Shown here: piece after piece, positions 14,262 through 21,666 of the stretch | Layout: each line of letters begins with the position of its first letter | Position numbering within the stretch: position 1 is the stretch's first letter | Origin: Sulfurovaceae bacterium | Lineage (GTDB): Bacteria; Campylobacterota; Campylobacteria; Campylobacterales; Sulfurovaceae | Direction: 5' to 3' | Assembly (NCBI GenBank): GCA_029933395.1 | Contig: JAOZOG010000007.1 | Span: forward strand, 1-21,723 | Length of the DNA: 21,723 nt | Translations under genes and position numbers: made by a program | Notes under the pieces: model-generated | What the model was told of the DNA's origin: nothing | The model's input: the letters and a program-made list of their open reading frames with translations, nothing else | Databases searched by the model: none

Positions 14262-15602
14262 CTATCCTCTCAGCGTATCGCTGATCATAAAGGCAAGCTC
14301 AAGGGCCTGGTTGGCATTGAGTCTGGGGTCACACTGTGTATGGTAGCGACTGGCAAGATCGTCATCGGTAATGGCGGACGACTGACTGCCGGTGCACTCG
14401 GTGACATTTTCACCTGTCATCTCCAGGTGAATACCACCGGCAATCGTACCCTCATTTTCGTGGATCTGGAAGAACTGCTTGACCTCTCTGAGAATGTTTT
14501 CAAAGTCACGGGTTTTGAAACCGCTGGGGCTCTTCTCTACATTGCCGTGCATCGGGTCACAGCTCCAGACGACATTTCTGCCCTCCGCTTTCACCTTTTT
14601 GAGCAGTGACGGGAAGTACTCTTCGACCTTGTCCGCTCCCATACGCACGATGAGATTGAGTCTGCCCTCTTCATTCTCCGGATTGAGTGCATCGATCAGG
14701 CGGATCAGTTCATCCTCCTGCATACTCGGGCCGACCTTGCATCCGATCGGATTCTTGATCCCGCGGAAGTACTCGATATGCGCACCGTCAAGATCCCTTG
14801 TCCTGTCACCGATCCAGAGCATATGCGCTGAACAGTCATACCAGTCATTGGTAATACTGTCCCGGCGTGTCAATGCCTCTTCATAGTTGAGAAGCAGGGC
14901 TTCGTGTGAAGTATAAACCGTCGTCTGGTGAAGCTGCGGTGCGTTTTTGCTGTCGATCCCGCAGGCCGCCATAAACTTCATCGCCCGATCGATCTTTTCA
15001 CTCAACTCTTCGTACTTTTTGCCCAGTGGAAAATCTTTGATAAAATCAAGGTTCCATCGGTGGACCTCATTGAGATCTGCCATGCCGCCCCGGGAAAATG
15101 CTCTGAGCAGATTCATCGTTGCCGCAGACTGGTTGTAGGCCTTGATCAGTTTCAGCGGATCAGGAATCCGTGCTTCGGAGCTGAAGCCTATATCGTTGAC
15201 GATATCACCCCGGTAGCTTGGAAGCTTCTGGCCATCTTTCTCTTCAAAATCGCTGCTGCGCGGCTTGGCGAACTGTCCTGCGACACGACCGACTTTGACC
15301 ACCTGCTTGCCGGATGAATACATCAGGACCATATTCATCTGCAGCATCAGCTTGAAAAGATTTTTGATATTGTCCGCGCTGAAAGCCGAAAAACTCTCGG
15401 CACAGTCACCGCCCTGAAGCAGGAAAGCCTCACCTCTGCCCACTTTGGCCAGATCCTCCTTGAGGTTTCGCGCTTCACCGGCAAAGATCAGCGGCGGATA
15501 TTTACCCAACTCCTCCTCTACCTTCTTCAACAATTCAAGATCCTGATACTCAGGCTGCTGCTTGATGGGAAAATCTCTCCAACTGCTTGGACTCCAACTC
15601 AT
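14262..15602 (-). CDS. aroG: Class II 3-deoxy-7-phosphoheptulonate (DAHP) synthase
   Basis: The enzyme condenses phosphoenolpyruvate with erythrose 4-phosphate, the first step of aromatic amino acid synthesis (cytoplasm). The 446-residue protein is of the class II (plant/Mycobacterium-like) type. It begins WSPSSWRDFPIKQQPEY and has LLQGGDCAESF with metal-ligand Cys67, then CDPMHGN, HLEMTGENVTECTG and RYHTQCDPRLNANQALELAF near the C-terminus. The length fits the family (about 450). The start is the ATG at 15600-15602, preceded on the minus strand by GAAGGATAG and, further up, by TATAAT. It is a single-gene unit between the converging sensor kinase gene and the DnaA-box-like array. The gene symbol varies among species. 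Confidence 0.95.
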   Translation of the reverse strand: MSWSPSSWRDFPIKQQPEYQDLELLKKVEEELGKYPPLIFAGEARNLKEDLAKVGRGEAFLLQGGDCAESFSAFSADNIKNLFKLMLQMNMVLMYSSGKQVVKVGRVAGQFAKPRSSDFEEKDGQKLPSYRGDIVNDIGFSSEARIPDPLKLIKAYNQSAATMNLLRAFSRGGMADLNEVHRWNLDFIKDFPLGKKYEELSEKIDRAMKFMAACGIDSKNAPQLHQTTVYTSHEALLLNYEEALTRRDSITNDWYDCSAHMLWIGDRTRDLDGAHIEYFRGIKNPIGCKVGPSMQEDELIRLIDALNPENEEGRLNLIVRMGADKVEEYFPSLLKKVKAEGRNVVWSCDPMHGNVEKSPSGFKTRDFENILREVKQFFQIHENEGTIAGGIHLEMTGENVTECTGSQSSAITDDDLASRYHTQCDPRLNANQALELAFMISDTLRG

Positions 15603-15634
15603 ATGCTATCCTTCACTCTTAAATAAATTGGATG

Positions 15635-15640
15635 ATTATA
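15635..15640 (-). promoter_or_regulatory. -10 element of the DAHP synthase gene
   Basis: A perfect TATAAT (preceded by GG) on the minus strand, 32 bases upstream of the start codon. No clear -35 is seen. GAAGG lies between it and the ATG as ribosome binding site. Confidence 0.45.
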
Positions 15641-15762
15641 CCTTATCAAGAGGCAATAGTAACTAAAAAACAGAGGGGTTTATTTGAAATAGATAGACAA
15701 CTGTATCGTTCTGTTATATCAAAAGAGAATGATAAAAATGCAAAACAGCCCTCTTTTCACAT

Positions 15763-15840
15763 TGTGAATAACTTCTATTAAAAAATATAGAATAGTGTGA
15801 ATAACTCTTATTAAAAAATATGGGAATCGGGGTGAATAAC
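15763..15840 (-). repeat. Three spaced DnaA-box-like repeats with AT-rich spacers
   Basis: TGTGAATAAC occurs at 15763-15772 and 15796-15805, and GGTGAATAAC at 15831-15840. On the minus strand these read TTATTCACA, TTATTCACA and TTATTCACC, matching the DnaA box of Campylobacterota with its TTCAC core. They share one orientation and repeat every 33 and 35 bases. The first two spacers share the run ATTAAAAAATAT. A further TTTTCACA on the plus strand (15753-15760) forms a palindrome (TTCACA-T-TGTGAA) with the first box. The whole 240-base gap between the DAHP synthase gene and cmoA (15603-15842) holds no other gene. Confidence 0.55.
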
Positions 15841-15842
15841 GC

Positions 15843-16550
15843 TTACTTTTTCACCAGAAATGTGACGAAATTGGCCCACTGGAAGACCGTATCGACCTGC
15901 CTGAAGCCCGCATCGCGGCACATTTGCACATTCTCTTCGATCGTGAAGGGGATCAGGACATTTTCCAACGCTTCACGCTTCTGCGCAATCTCGTATTCGC
16001 TGTAGCCCTGTGCCTTCTTGTAGTCGTAATAGATGTCAATCATCTGCTTGTCGAGCCGTTTGTCACCGAAGATCACTTTTTCCGAAAAGATAAAGAGCCC
16101 CCCCTCTTTCATCCCATCATAGATCTTCTGCACCAATGCCGTCCGCTGCATCGGGCGAATAAACTGAAGTGTATAGTTGGCGACGACGATATCTTCCTCT
16201 CGATAGGGATAGCTGAGCATATCGGCAAACTCCAGCTCCAACTCTGCGCCGAACGCCTGACACTTCTGCCTGGCACGGTCGAGCATCGCCTGTGAATTGT
16301 CGATCCCCTTGAGTCTCATCGCGCACTGCATCCTGCCCGAAAGCTCCAGCAGAAATTTCGCTGTGGAGGAGCCCAGATCGAGTACCTTTTTGCCGTCAGC
16401 CTCTTCAGCCAGTATCAATGAGATAATCAGTCTGCGCACCTCATCGTAAAAGGGAACGGAGCGGCTGAGCATATCGTCAAAAACGGAAGCGACCGACTCG
16501 TCGAACTCAAATTTCTTCTCTATCTTTCGATTGAACACTTTATCCTTCAT
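15843..16550 (-). CDS. cmoA: Carboxy-S-adenosyl-L-methionine synthase
   Basis: CmoA converts S-adenosylmethionine and prephenate to carboxy-SAM, which CmoB uses for the wobble-base modification cmo5U34 in tRNA. The 235-residue class I methyltransferase-fold protein has the CmoA-type N-terminus FEFDESVASVFDDMLSRSVP, the SAM loop VLDLGSSTAKFLLEL, IDNSQAMLDRA, VVANYTLQFI and FSEKVIFGD. The C-terminal FQWANFVTFLV is also typical. It is the last gene of the minus-strand operon; its ATG overlaps the stop of the upstream ATPase gene by ATGA. No cmoB lies in the window. Downstream of its stop is the DnaA-box-like array. Confidence 0.92.
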   Translation of the reverse strand: MKDKVFNRKIEKKFEFDESVASVFDDMLSRSVPFYDEVRRLIISLILAEEADGKKVLDLGSSTAKFLLELSGRMQCAMRLKGIDNSQAMLDRARQKCQAFGAELELEFADMLSYPYREEDIVVANYTLQFIRPMQRTALVQKIYDGMKEGGLFIFSEKVIFGDKRLDKQMIDIYYDYKKAQGYSEYEIAQKREALENVLIPFTIEENVQMCRDAGFRQVDTVFQWANFVTFLVKK

Positions 16551-19408
16551 TGGCTTCTCTCCTCCGCTCTCTTATTCTGCCTCTCTTCTCTCTTCAAAAC
16601 CCACCAGTCGAACCATTTGAAAAGCTCCACTACCACAAATATCGGTAGCGCCACCTCAAAGATCAGTATCCAATCCTCCAGGCGAAGCGGTACCGTATGC
16701 AGCGCATCCTGCAAAAACGGTACATAGACGGCTGCTGCCTGTGCCCCGATCGTCATCAGCCAGGCACCGATCAGCCAGGGGTTGCTGAAAAATCCGATAA
16801 CCGGCATCGGTGCATGCAGTGAACGATAGTTGAAGACATTCATCTTTTCAAGAATGATGATGGCGGTGAAGGCAACTGTCTGTGCCAGCATCAACGCCTG
16901 CGTTTCAGCCATTCCGGAAGCCAGATAGTGATGGAAGATCCACAGAGTTCCGCCTCCGATATACCCACCCAGGAGCAAAATCATCGCGATACCGCGAATC
17001 TGGAGAATGCTTTCATTCATCGCCCTCGGGGGACGCTCCATGATCCCTTTTTCCGCCTTTTCGAGCCCCAGTGCCACGGCAGTCAGTCCATCCGTCACCA
17101 GATTCATCCAGAGGATCTGTACCGGCAGCAGGATCAGAGGGCCGCCGAGCAGGATATTGACGAAAATAGCGATCACTTCACCGGTATTGGAGGAGAGCAG
17201 GTAGGTGACAAACTTTTTGATATTGTCATACTGCCTTCGCCCCTCTCTCACGGCATTGATGATCGATGCGAAGTTGTCATCCATCAGAATCATGTCGGCT
17301 GCCCCCTTGGCGACATCCGTACCACGCAGCCCCATTGCGATACCGATATCGGCCCGCTTGAGCGCCGGCGCATCATTGACGCCGTCGCCTGTCATTGCCG
17401 TTATCAACCCCTCACTCTGCAAGAGCTTGATAATACGCAGTTTATTCTCCGGTGTCGTCCGGGCGAAGATCACACCATCCCTGAGAGCCTCTTTGACCTG
17501 GTACTCCTCCATCTCGTTCAATTGGCTTCCGGTTATCGCGCGGGAGACATCGAGACCCACCTCTCTGGCAATCGCCAGGGCTGTCAGCGGAGCATCGCCG
17601 GTGATCATCACGACTTTGATACCGGCACGCTGTGCGGTTCGGATCGCTTCAGGTACCTCGGGGCGTGGCGGATCGATGATTCCCACGATACCCAGCAGCG
17701 TTAAATTGTTTTCCACTTCATCGGTATCGAGCTTCACTTCATCAGGAAGAGTACGTTTTGCCAATGCCAGAGTACGTAGTCCTTTTTTTGCCAGGTTGGT
17801 ATAGGCTTCGATAAAACGGGTGCGCGCTGCACCGTCAAGCGGTTTTCTCTCCCCTCCCTCCAGGTACCACGCTGCACGATCCAGCAGCACTTCCGGTGCC
17901 CCTTTGGTATAGGCAACCTTTCCACTCTCCTCCTCGACGATGATCGTCATCCGCTTGCGCTCGGAGTTGAATGAAAATTCACTGACTGTTTCGGGATGAC
18001 CTGATGACAAGTGGGCCTTGTAGGCAGCTACGATCAGTGAAGCCTCTGTCGGCTCCCCCGTAATGCGCCACTCTTTTTGCTCCCTGCTCAATGCCGCATG
18101 GTTGCAGACCAGTCCGGCGTGCAGAAGTTCGAGCAGGTCGGGACGGCTTTTGGGGTCGATCTTGTGGCCATCTTCGGCAAAATGTCCTTTTGGGTCGTAC
18201 CCGCTTCCGGTCGCCTCCACGGTACCGCCAAAGAGCCAAACCTTCTCCACCGTCATCTGGTTTTGCGTCAATGTGCCGGTTTTATCGGTACAGATGACAT
18301 TGGCACTGCCGAGACTCTCTGCTGCCTGCAGGCGTCGCAGCAATGCGTGTTGACGCACCATTGCCTTGACCCCCAAAGCCAGTGTGATCGTCACGACTGC
18401 CGGAAGCCCTTCCGGAACGACGGCAACCGCCAGCGATACACCTGTCAAAAACATCTCGAGCAGATCTTTGCCGAAGAGATAACCGACTACGGCGACCAGC
18501 ACCGAGATCGCAACCGAGAGTATTCCCAACTTTTTGCCCAGAACGGCCAATCGCTTCTGCAGCGGTGTCTGACTGCGCTCCACTTCACTCGTCAGCTTGG
18601 CGATCCTCCCAAACTCCGTCTCCATACCCGTTGCCACGACGATGCCCCGGGCATATCCGTTGGTCACACTGGTCCCCATCCAGGCCATATCGAAACGTTC
18701 TGCCAAAGGGGCTGTTCCGAGGAGTGCCTTGTCGGTTTTGGCTACCGATGCCGACTCCCCTGTCAGAGCTGACTCATCGATCTTGAGGTTGACCGCTTCA
18801 ATCAGGCGCAAATCTGCCGGTACCCGGTCACCGATCTCGAGCAGTACGATATCCCCGGGAATCAGAAGGGAAGCATCGATCTGCTTCTCTTTTCCGTCAC
18901 GCAGCACTCTGCAGACCGGCGAGAGCATCTTCTGCAGTGCTTCGATCGCTTTTTCCGCCTTGTACTCCTGCACAAAACCGAGGATACCATTAAGGACAAC
19001 GATCGCCAATATCGTCAAGGCATCCCCTATCTCGCCAATGGCAAACGAGACGGCGGCGGCAGCCATCAGGATCCAGATCAGCAGATCCGCAAACTGACGC
19101 AGGAAGATCTGATACCACTGCTCCTTTTTGGCGGTCTCGATACGGTTGGGGCCCAGTTCGGCAAGGCGCCTCCGAGCCTCCTCTTCGGACAGTCCGGTAT
19201 TTGGATTGCTCCGGAGCTGCGCAATGACCTCATCGGCTTCTCTGCTGTACCACTCAGTTTTTAGCCTGTCTGTTTTCAGTCGGTCTATAGTCTGGATAGA
19301 AGTTTTGGGGCTCTCTCTCGCTGTTAAAAAAAGATGAAAGATAAGGTAAGCAAGTGCCAGAAGGAGCAAAAGATAGGGAATCAATGGGCCGATACTATGA
19401 AGATCCAT
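16547..19408 (-). CDS. P2A-type calcium-transporting ATPase (SERCA/PMR1-like)
   Basis: A 953-residue P-type ATPase, probably exporting Ca2+ (or Mn2+). Residues 9-29 (LIPYLLLLLALAYLIFHLFL) form an extra N-terminal hydrophobic segment before the normal cation ATPase domain. DRLKT is then repeated in tandem (42-51). Core motifs are TGES (216-219), VPEGLPA (331-337) in M4, DKTGT with Asp375, KGAPE, MITGD and TGDGVND. M5 has SSNTGE, and M6 has NLVTDGL, the complete acidic Ca2+-site motif of SERCA-like pumps. The start ATG (19406-19408) follows the ribF stop by 14 bases, with GAGGATAG as ribosome binding site, and its stop overlaps cmoA. Unlike the other ATPase in the window, its M6 site is intact. 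Confidence 0.93.
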   Translation of the reverse strand: MDLHSIGPLIPYLLLLLALAYLIFHLFLTARESPKTSIQTIDRLKTDRLKTEWYSREADEVIAQLRSNPNTGLSEEEARRRLAELGPNRIETAKKEQWYQIFLRQFADLLIWILMAAAAVSFAIGEIGDALTILAIVVLNGILGFVQEYKAEKAIEALQKMLSPVCRVLRDGKEKQIDASLLIPGDIVLLEIGDRVPADLRLIEAVNLKIDESALTGESASVAKTDKALLGTAPLAERFDMAWMGTSVTNGYARGIVVATGMETEFGRIAKLTSEVERSQTPLQKRLAVLGKKLGILSVAISVLVAVVGYLFGKDLLEMFLTGVSLAVAVVPEGLPAVVTITLALGVKAMVRQHALLRRLQAAESLGSANVICTDKTGTLTQNQMTVEKVWLFGGTVEATGSGYDPKGHFAEDGHKIDPKSRPDLLELLHAGLVCNHAALSREQKEWRITGEPTEASLIVAAYKAHLSSGHPETVSEFSFNSERKRMTIIVEEESGKVAYTKGAPEVLLDRAAWYLEGGERKPLDGAARTRFIEAYTNLAKKGLRTLALAKRTLPDEVKLDTDEVENNLTLLGIVGIIDPPRPEVPEAIRTAQRAGIKVVMITGDAPLTALAIAREVGLDVSRAITGSQLNEMEEYQVKEALRDGVIFARTTPENKLRIIKLLQSEGLITAMTGDGVNDAPALKRADIGIAMGLRGTDVAKGAADMILMDDNFASIINAVREGRRQYDNIKKFVTYLLSSNTGEVIAIFVNILLGGPLILLPVQILWMNLVTDGLTAVALGLEKAEKGIMERPPRAMNESILQIRGIAMILLLGGYIGGGTLWIFHHYLASGMAETQALMLAQTVAFTAIIILEKMNVFNYRSLHAPMPVIGFFSNPWLIGAWLMTIGAQAAAVYVPFLQDALHTVPLRLEDWILIFEVALPIFVVVELFKWFDWWVLKREERQNKRAEERSQ

Positions 19409-19422
19409 CTGCTATCCTCGCT

Positions 19423-20229
19423 CTAGCTGAAGTAAGTCTCAGCCTTGATTATATCTGCTTTGATCTGTGCCTTCAATTGGGCGATGGTTTCGAACCTCCG
19501 GTTTTCGCGAAGCAACGCCCTGAACGCCACCGCCGCTTCTCCTTTTCGCTCTCCGATATCTCTTCGCAACAGATGACTCTCCAGCGCGAAGGAGCCATCC
19601 GTCGTGATGCGATGCCCCAGGAATGTCACACTGGGGTACCACTCCCGATCCAGCTTTGTCCTGCTCACATAGACACCCTCGCGCGGCAGACGATAGTGCT
19701 CCGCTTTGAGATTGAGTGTAGGGACCAGTTCCCTGCTGCCGAGCCCCTGCCCCTTGACGATGCTCCCCTCGATCATATACTCTCTGCCGAGCAGCTTGTT
19801 GGCCATCGCGATATCACCCTCTGCAAGATACGCTTTAATTGTACGGGAGTGAATCGGAATACCTCCGAGACTCACCTCGTCCACAATCACCACTTCTCCA
19901 CCGAAAAGTTCCCGCAGCATCGAAGCATTCCCCTCTTTGGCCCTGCCAAAATGAAAATCATACCCCACGACGATTTTTTCAAGATGGGGAAAATCCTCCT
20001 GCAGTTTCGCGACAAAAGCCTCCGGAGTGAGTGACTTGATCTTGTCAAAAAGATAGAAAAAGCAGGGCTTGTCCGTGAAGTGCGTCCGCTTGAAGCCCGG
20101 CGTCAGATATCCACTGTTCCGCTCGATCACCACCAATGCTTCGGAGAGTGCGATCAGCTCCTGATGTGCCAGATGCAATCCATCGAAAGAGCCGATTGCG
20201 ACAGACTTTATCCTATTGGTCAATTTCAC
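19423..20229 (-). CDS. ribF: Bifunctional riboflavin kinase / FAD synthetase
   Basis: RibF phosphorylates riboflavin to FMN and adenylates FMN to FAD. From the GTG start the protein has 268 residues, a little short for the family (about 300). The N-terminal FAD synthetase domain shows IGSFDGLHLAHQEL, the nucleotidyltransferase motif with Ala in place of the usual Gly in HxGH, then VVGYDFHFGRAKEGN and a C-terminal-half segment LGREYMIEGSIVKGQGLG. The riboflavin kinase domain shows VPTLNLK and LPREGVYVS. The start is GTG (complement of 20227-20229): it overlaps the tlyA stop as GTGA, has AAAAGGAG nine bases upstream, and gives the expected short N-terminus MKLTNRIKSVAIGSFDG. An upstream in-frame ATG at 20322 would lie deep inside tlyA. 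Confidence 0.9.
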   Translation of the reverse strand: MKLTNRIKSVAIGSFDGLHLAHQELIALSEALVVIERNSGYLTPGFKRTHFTDKPCFFYLFDKIKSLTPEAFVAKLQEDFPHLEKIVVGYDFHFGRAKEGNASMLRELFGGEVVIVDEVSLGGIPIHSRTIKAYLAEGDIAMANKLLGREYMIEGSIVKGQGLGSRELVPTLNLKAEHYRLPREGVYVSRTKLDREWYPSVTFLGHRITTDGSFALESHLLRRDIGERKGEAAVAFRALLRENRRFETIAQLKAQIKADIIKAETYFS

Positions 20230-20951
20230 GATACAGCACTCCTTTTGATAAAATGATAGAGATACTCCTGATTCCCCTCTCTCCCCTGTACCTGTGAGAG
20301 TGCCTGATACTGCAGCGCCCACCCCAGTTTCTTGGCAGCTGCCTCAAAAGCCTCTTTTTTCCTGGCAATCGCATCGAGATCCTGCACGACACCTCTACTG
20401 TCACGCTTCACCTCTCTGCCTACTTCAAACTGCGGCTTGTAGAGGATCACGATATCCGCACCCTCTTGGCTCAACGAATCGATGCTGTCCAGGATCTGCA
20501 AGATAGAGATGAAGGAGACATCGCAGGTGATCAGCTCAAAAGGCATTCCGGTTTCAAAATCCCGAATGTCAGTCTCTTCGTGCAGTGTGAGCCGTCTATT
20601 TTCTCTCAGCGACCGATGCAGCTGATCTTTGCCGACATCCACACAATCCAGCGAATCCACACCCTGCTCCAGCAAAATCTGTGCAAAACCGCCCGTACTC
20701 GACCCGATATCCAGTGCCCGCTTCCCCCGCAGATCCATTTCATGCTCTGCCAGAAAATTCTCCAACTTCCTCGCCGCTCTGGAGACATAGAATTTCTCAT
20801 CTTCAATTTCGATGAAGGTATCGCGATCGACTTTAACAGAAGGCTTCACCGCTTTGCCGTCAACCTTCACTTTTCCAGCCTTGATCGCATCGAGCGCCCG
20901 GTTGCGGCTTTCGAAGTATCCCTCTTCGACGAGGTATTTGTCGAGTCTCAT
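20226..20951 (-). CDS. tlyA: TlyA family rRNA (cytidine-2'-O)-methyltransferase
   Basis: TlyA adds 2'-O-methyl groups to cytidines of 16S and/or 23S rRNA; the name hemolysin A is historical. The 241-residue protein has an N-terminal S4 RNA-binding domain (about 1-60: MRLDKYLVEEGYFESRNRAL and GKVKVDG). An FtsJ-like methyltransferase domain follows with VSRAARKLE (Lys62), ALDIGSSTGGFAQ, CDVSFIS (Asp144) and YKPQFE (Lys172, Glu176), which supply the K-D-K-E set. I chose the ATG at 20949-20951 because it gives the family start MRLDKYL and overlaps the PIN gene stop (ATGA). An in-frame ATG at 20981 inside the PIN gene is possible. It precedes ribF with a GTGA overlap. Confidence 0.93.
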   Translation of the reverse strand: MRLDKYLVEEGYFESRNRALDAIKAGKVKVDGKAVKPSVKVDRDTFIEIEDEKFYVSRAARKLENFLAEHEMDLRGKRALDIGSSTGGFAQILLEQGVDSLDCVDVGKDQLHRSLRENRRLTLHEETDIRDFETGMPFELITCDVSFISILQILDSIDSLSQEGADIVILYKPQFEVGREVKRDSRGVVQDLDAIARKKEAFEAAAKKLGWALQYQALSQVQGREGNQEYLYHFIKRSAVS

Positions 20952-21334
20952 AAACGCTTCGTGCTCTGTATCGACAGACATTTCAGCAACCGCTTATCAA
21001 ACGTCTTTACTTCATACTCTTTACTGCCTAATGCACAAAGATAACAATCGATGAAATCAAGTCTTCCTGCTCCAAATATCCCCAAAGCATCGATGAGCAC
21101 TATTTTAGATTCAAACATAATCAGATTGTCAAGAGTTAGAAATTCAGAGAGAATATCCGCAATCGTTTCCCTGGGTATTCCATAGGGACCCTCCAAAACA
21201 TATACAACTTCTGCCATCACTTCGTTCAATATCAGACAATTCTCATTATCAATAATACTCTTAGCCTCTATAAACATTTCATGGATATCATCCAGTAAAT
21301 ATCGCAAAATATAATTTGCATCGAGCACAATCAT
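20948..21334 (-). CDS. PIN-domain toxin (VapC-like ribonuclease)
   Basis: A 128-residue PIN-domain protein, expected to be a Mg-dependent ribonuclease toxin. It opens with VLDANYILRYLL (Asp5), keeps Glu42 in LNEVMAEVVYVL, has LDFIDCYLCALG (Asp93, Asp96) and ends with VKTFDKRLLK (Asp113), so the acidic active-site set is complete. The length is standard for VapC-like toxins. The ATG overlaps the stop of the antitoxin gene (ATGA), and its own stop overlaps the tlyA start, so toxin and tlyA translation should be coupled. The RNA target is unknown. Confidence 0.87.
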   Translation of the reverse strand: MIVLDANYILRYLLDDIHEMFIEAKSIIDNENCLILNEVMAEVVYVLEGPYGIPRETIADILSEFLTLDNLIMFESKIVLIDALGIFGAGRLDFIDCYLCALGSKEYEVKTFDKRLLKCLSIQSTKRL

Positions 21335-21609
21335 CTACTGTATCTCTCTTCAATATTTTTTCTCCAGGCACTATCCTCTTCTGCTATCTTTTTCGGATCG
21401 GCATATTTTCTCAAAGAGCCGGCCAATGATCGTCGTTGATTCTTGCGCCCCTCTTCTTTTTTTACAAGTTCCTGCACAAAAAATGCATATTTACTATTGA
21501 GAAAATACCCTTTTATCTTGTCTCTTTTTTTATCGATAATTTCCAAGATTTCAAAATCATTAAGTTTATGAAGATGTCTCTGGATATCTGATATACTGAT
21601 TTGATTCAT
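21331..21609 (-). CDS. Probable antitoxin of the PIN toxin
   Basis: A 92-residue, highly charged protein directly before and overlapping the PIN gene by ATGA, the usual place of a type II antitoxin. The N-terminal half (ISDIQRHLHKLNDFEILEII, then KIKGYFLNSKYAFFVQEL) looks like a small DNA-binding fold of the Phd/AbrB size. The C-terminal half (about 53-92) is rich in Lys, Arg and Glu, including KKEEGRKNQRRSLAGSLRKY, as expected for a flexible tail that folds on the toxin. I cannot place it in a named family with certainty. GAAGGA lies just before the ATG. A near-consensus promoter and two direct repeats lie upstream, fitting autoregulation. Confidence 0.75.
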   Translation of the reverse strand: MNQISISDIQRHLHKLNDFEILEIIDKKRDKIKGYFLNSKYAFFVQELVKKEEGRKNQRRSLAGSLRKYADPKKIAEEDSAWRKNIEERYSR

Positions 21610-21618
21610 CTTTCATCC

Positions 21619-21639
21619 TTCATATATATTTTCATATAT
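21619..21639. repeat. Direct repeats in the toxin-antitoxin leader, possible operator
   Basis: TTCATATAT occurs at 21619-21627 and 21631-21639 with 3 bases between (12-base period, about one helical turn). The pair lies between the -10 and the antitoxin start and overlaps the -10 edge, where an antitoxin-toxin complex could block transcription. AT-richness makes chance repeats more likely. Confidence 0.3.
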
Positions 21640-21666
21640 TATAAAAGAAATCCCTATATTTGTCAA
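21638..21666 (-). promoter_or_regulatory. Near-consensus sigma-70 promoter of the antitoxin-PIN-tlyA-ribF operon
   Basis: On the minus strand TTGACA (complement of 21661-21666), a 17-base spacer and TATAAT (complement of 21638-21643) form a perfect consensus pair. The -35 covers the ligA stop codon. It drives the antitoxin gene 29 bases further on and could supply the whole downstream operon, since no other clear promoter precedes tlyA. Confidence 0.7.

Noticed and set aside
15721..15757. AAAAGAG/CTCTTTT inverted repeat as a terminator of cmoA
   Set aside because: The 23-base loop and weak AU-rich stem make a stable hairpin unlikely.
15603..15842. CRISPR array suggested by repeats between the DAHP synthase gene and cmoA
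   Set aside because: The conserved part is only 9-10 bases and the spacers are themselves similar and AT-rich, unlike CRISPR repeats and spacers.
17979..18772. Long open frames on the plus strand across the second ATPase gene (for example 18077-18772)
   Set aside because: They are antisense to a strongly recognised P-type ATPase with all motifs, and their products resemble no family.
20230..20322. Longer N-terminus for RibF starting at 20322
   Set aside because: The extra 31 residues are tlyA sequence in another frame. The GTG at 20229 has AAAAGGAG upstream and overlaps the tlyA stop.
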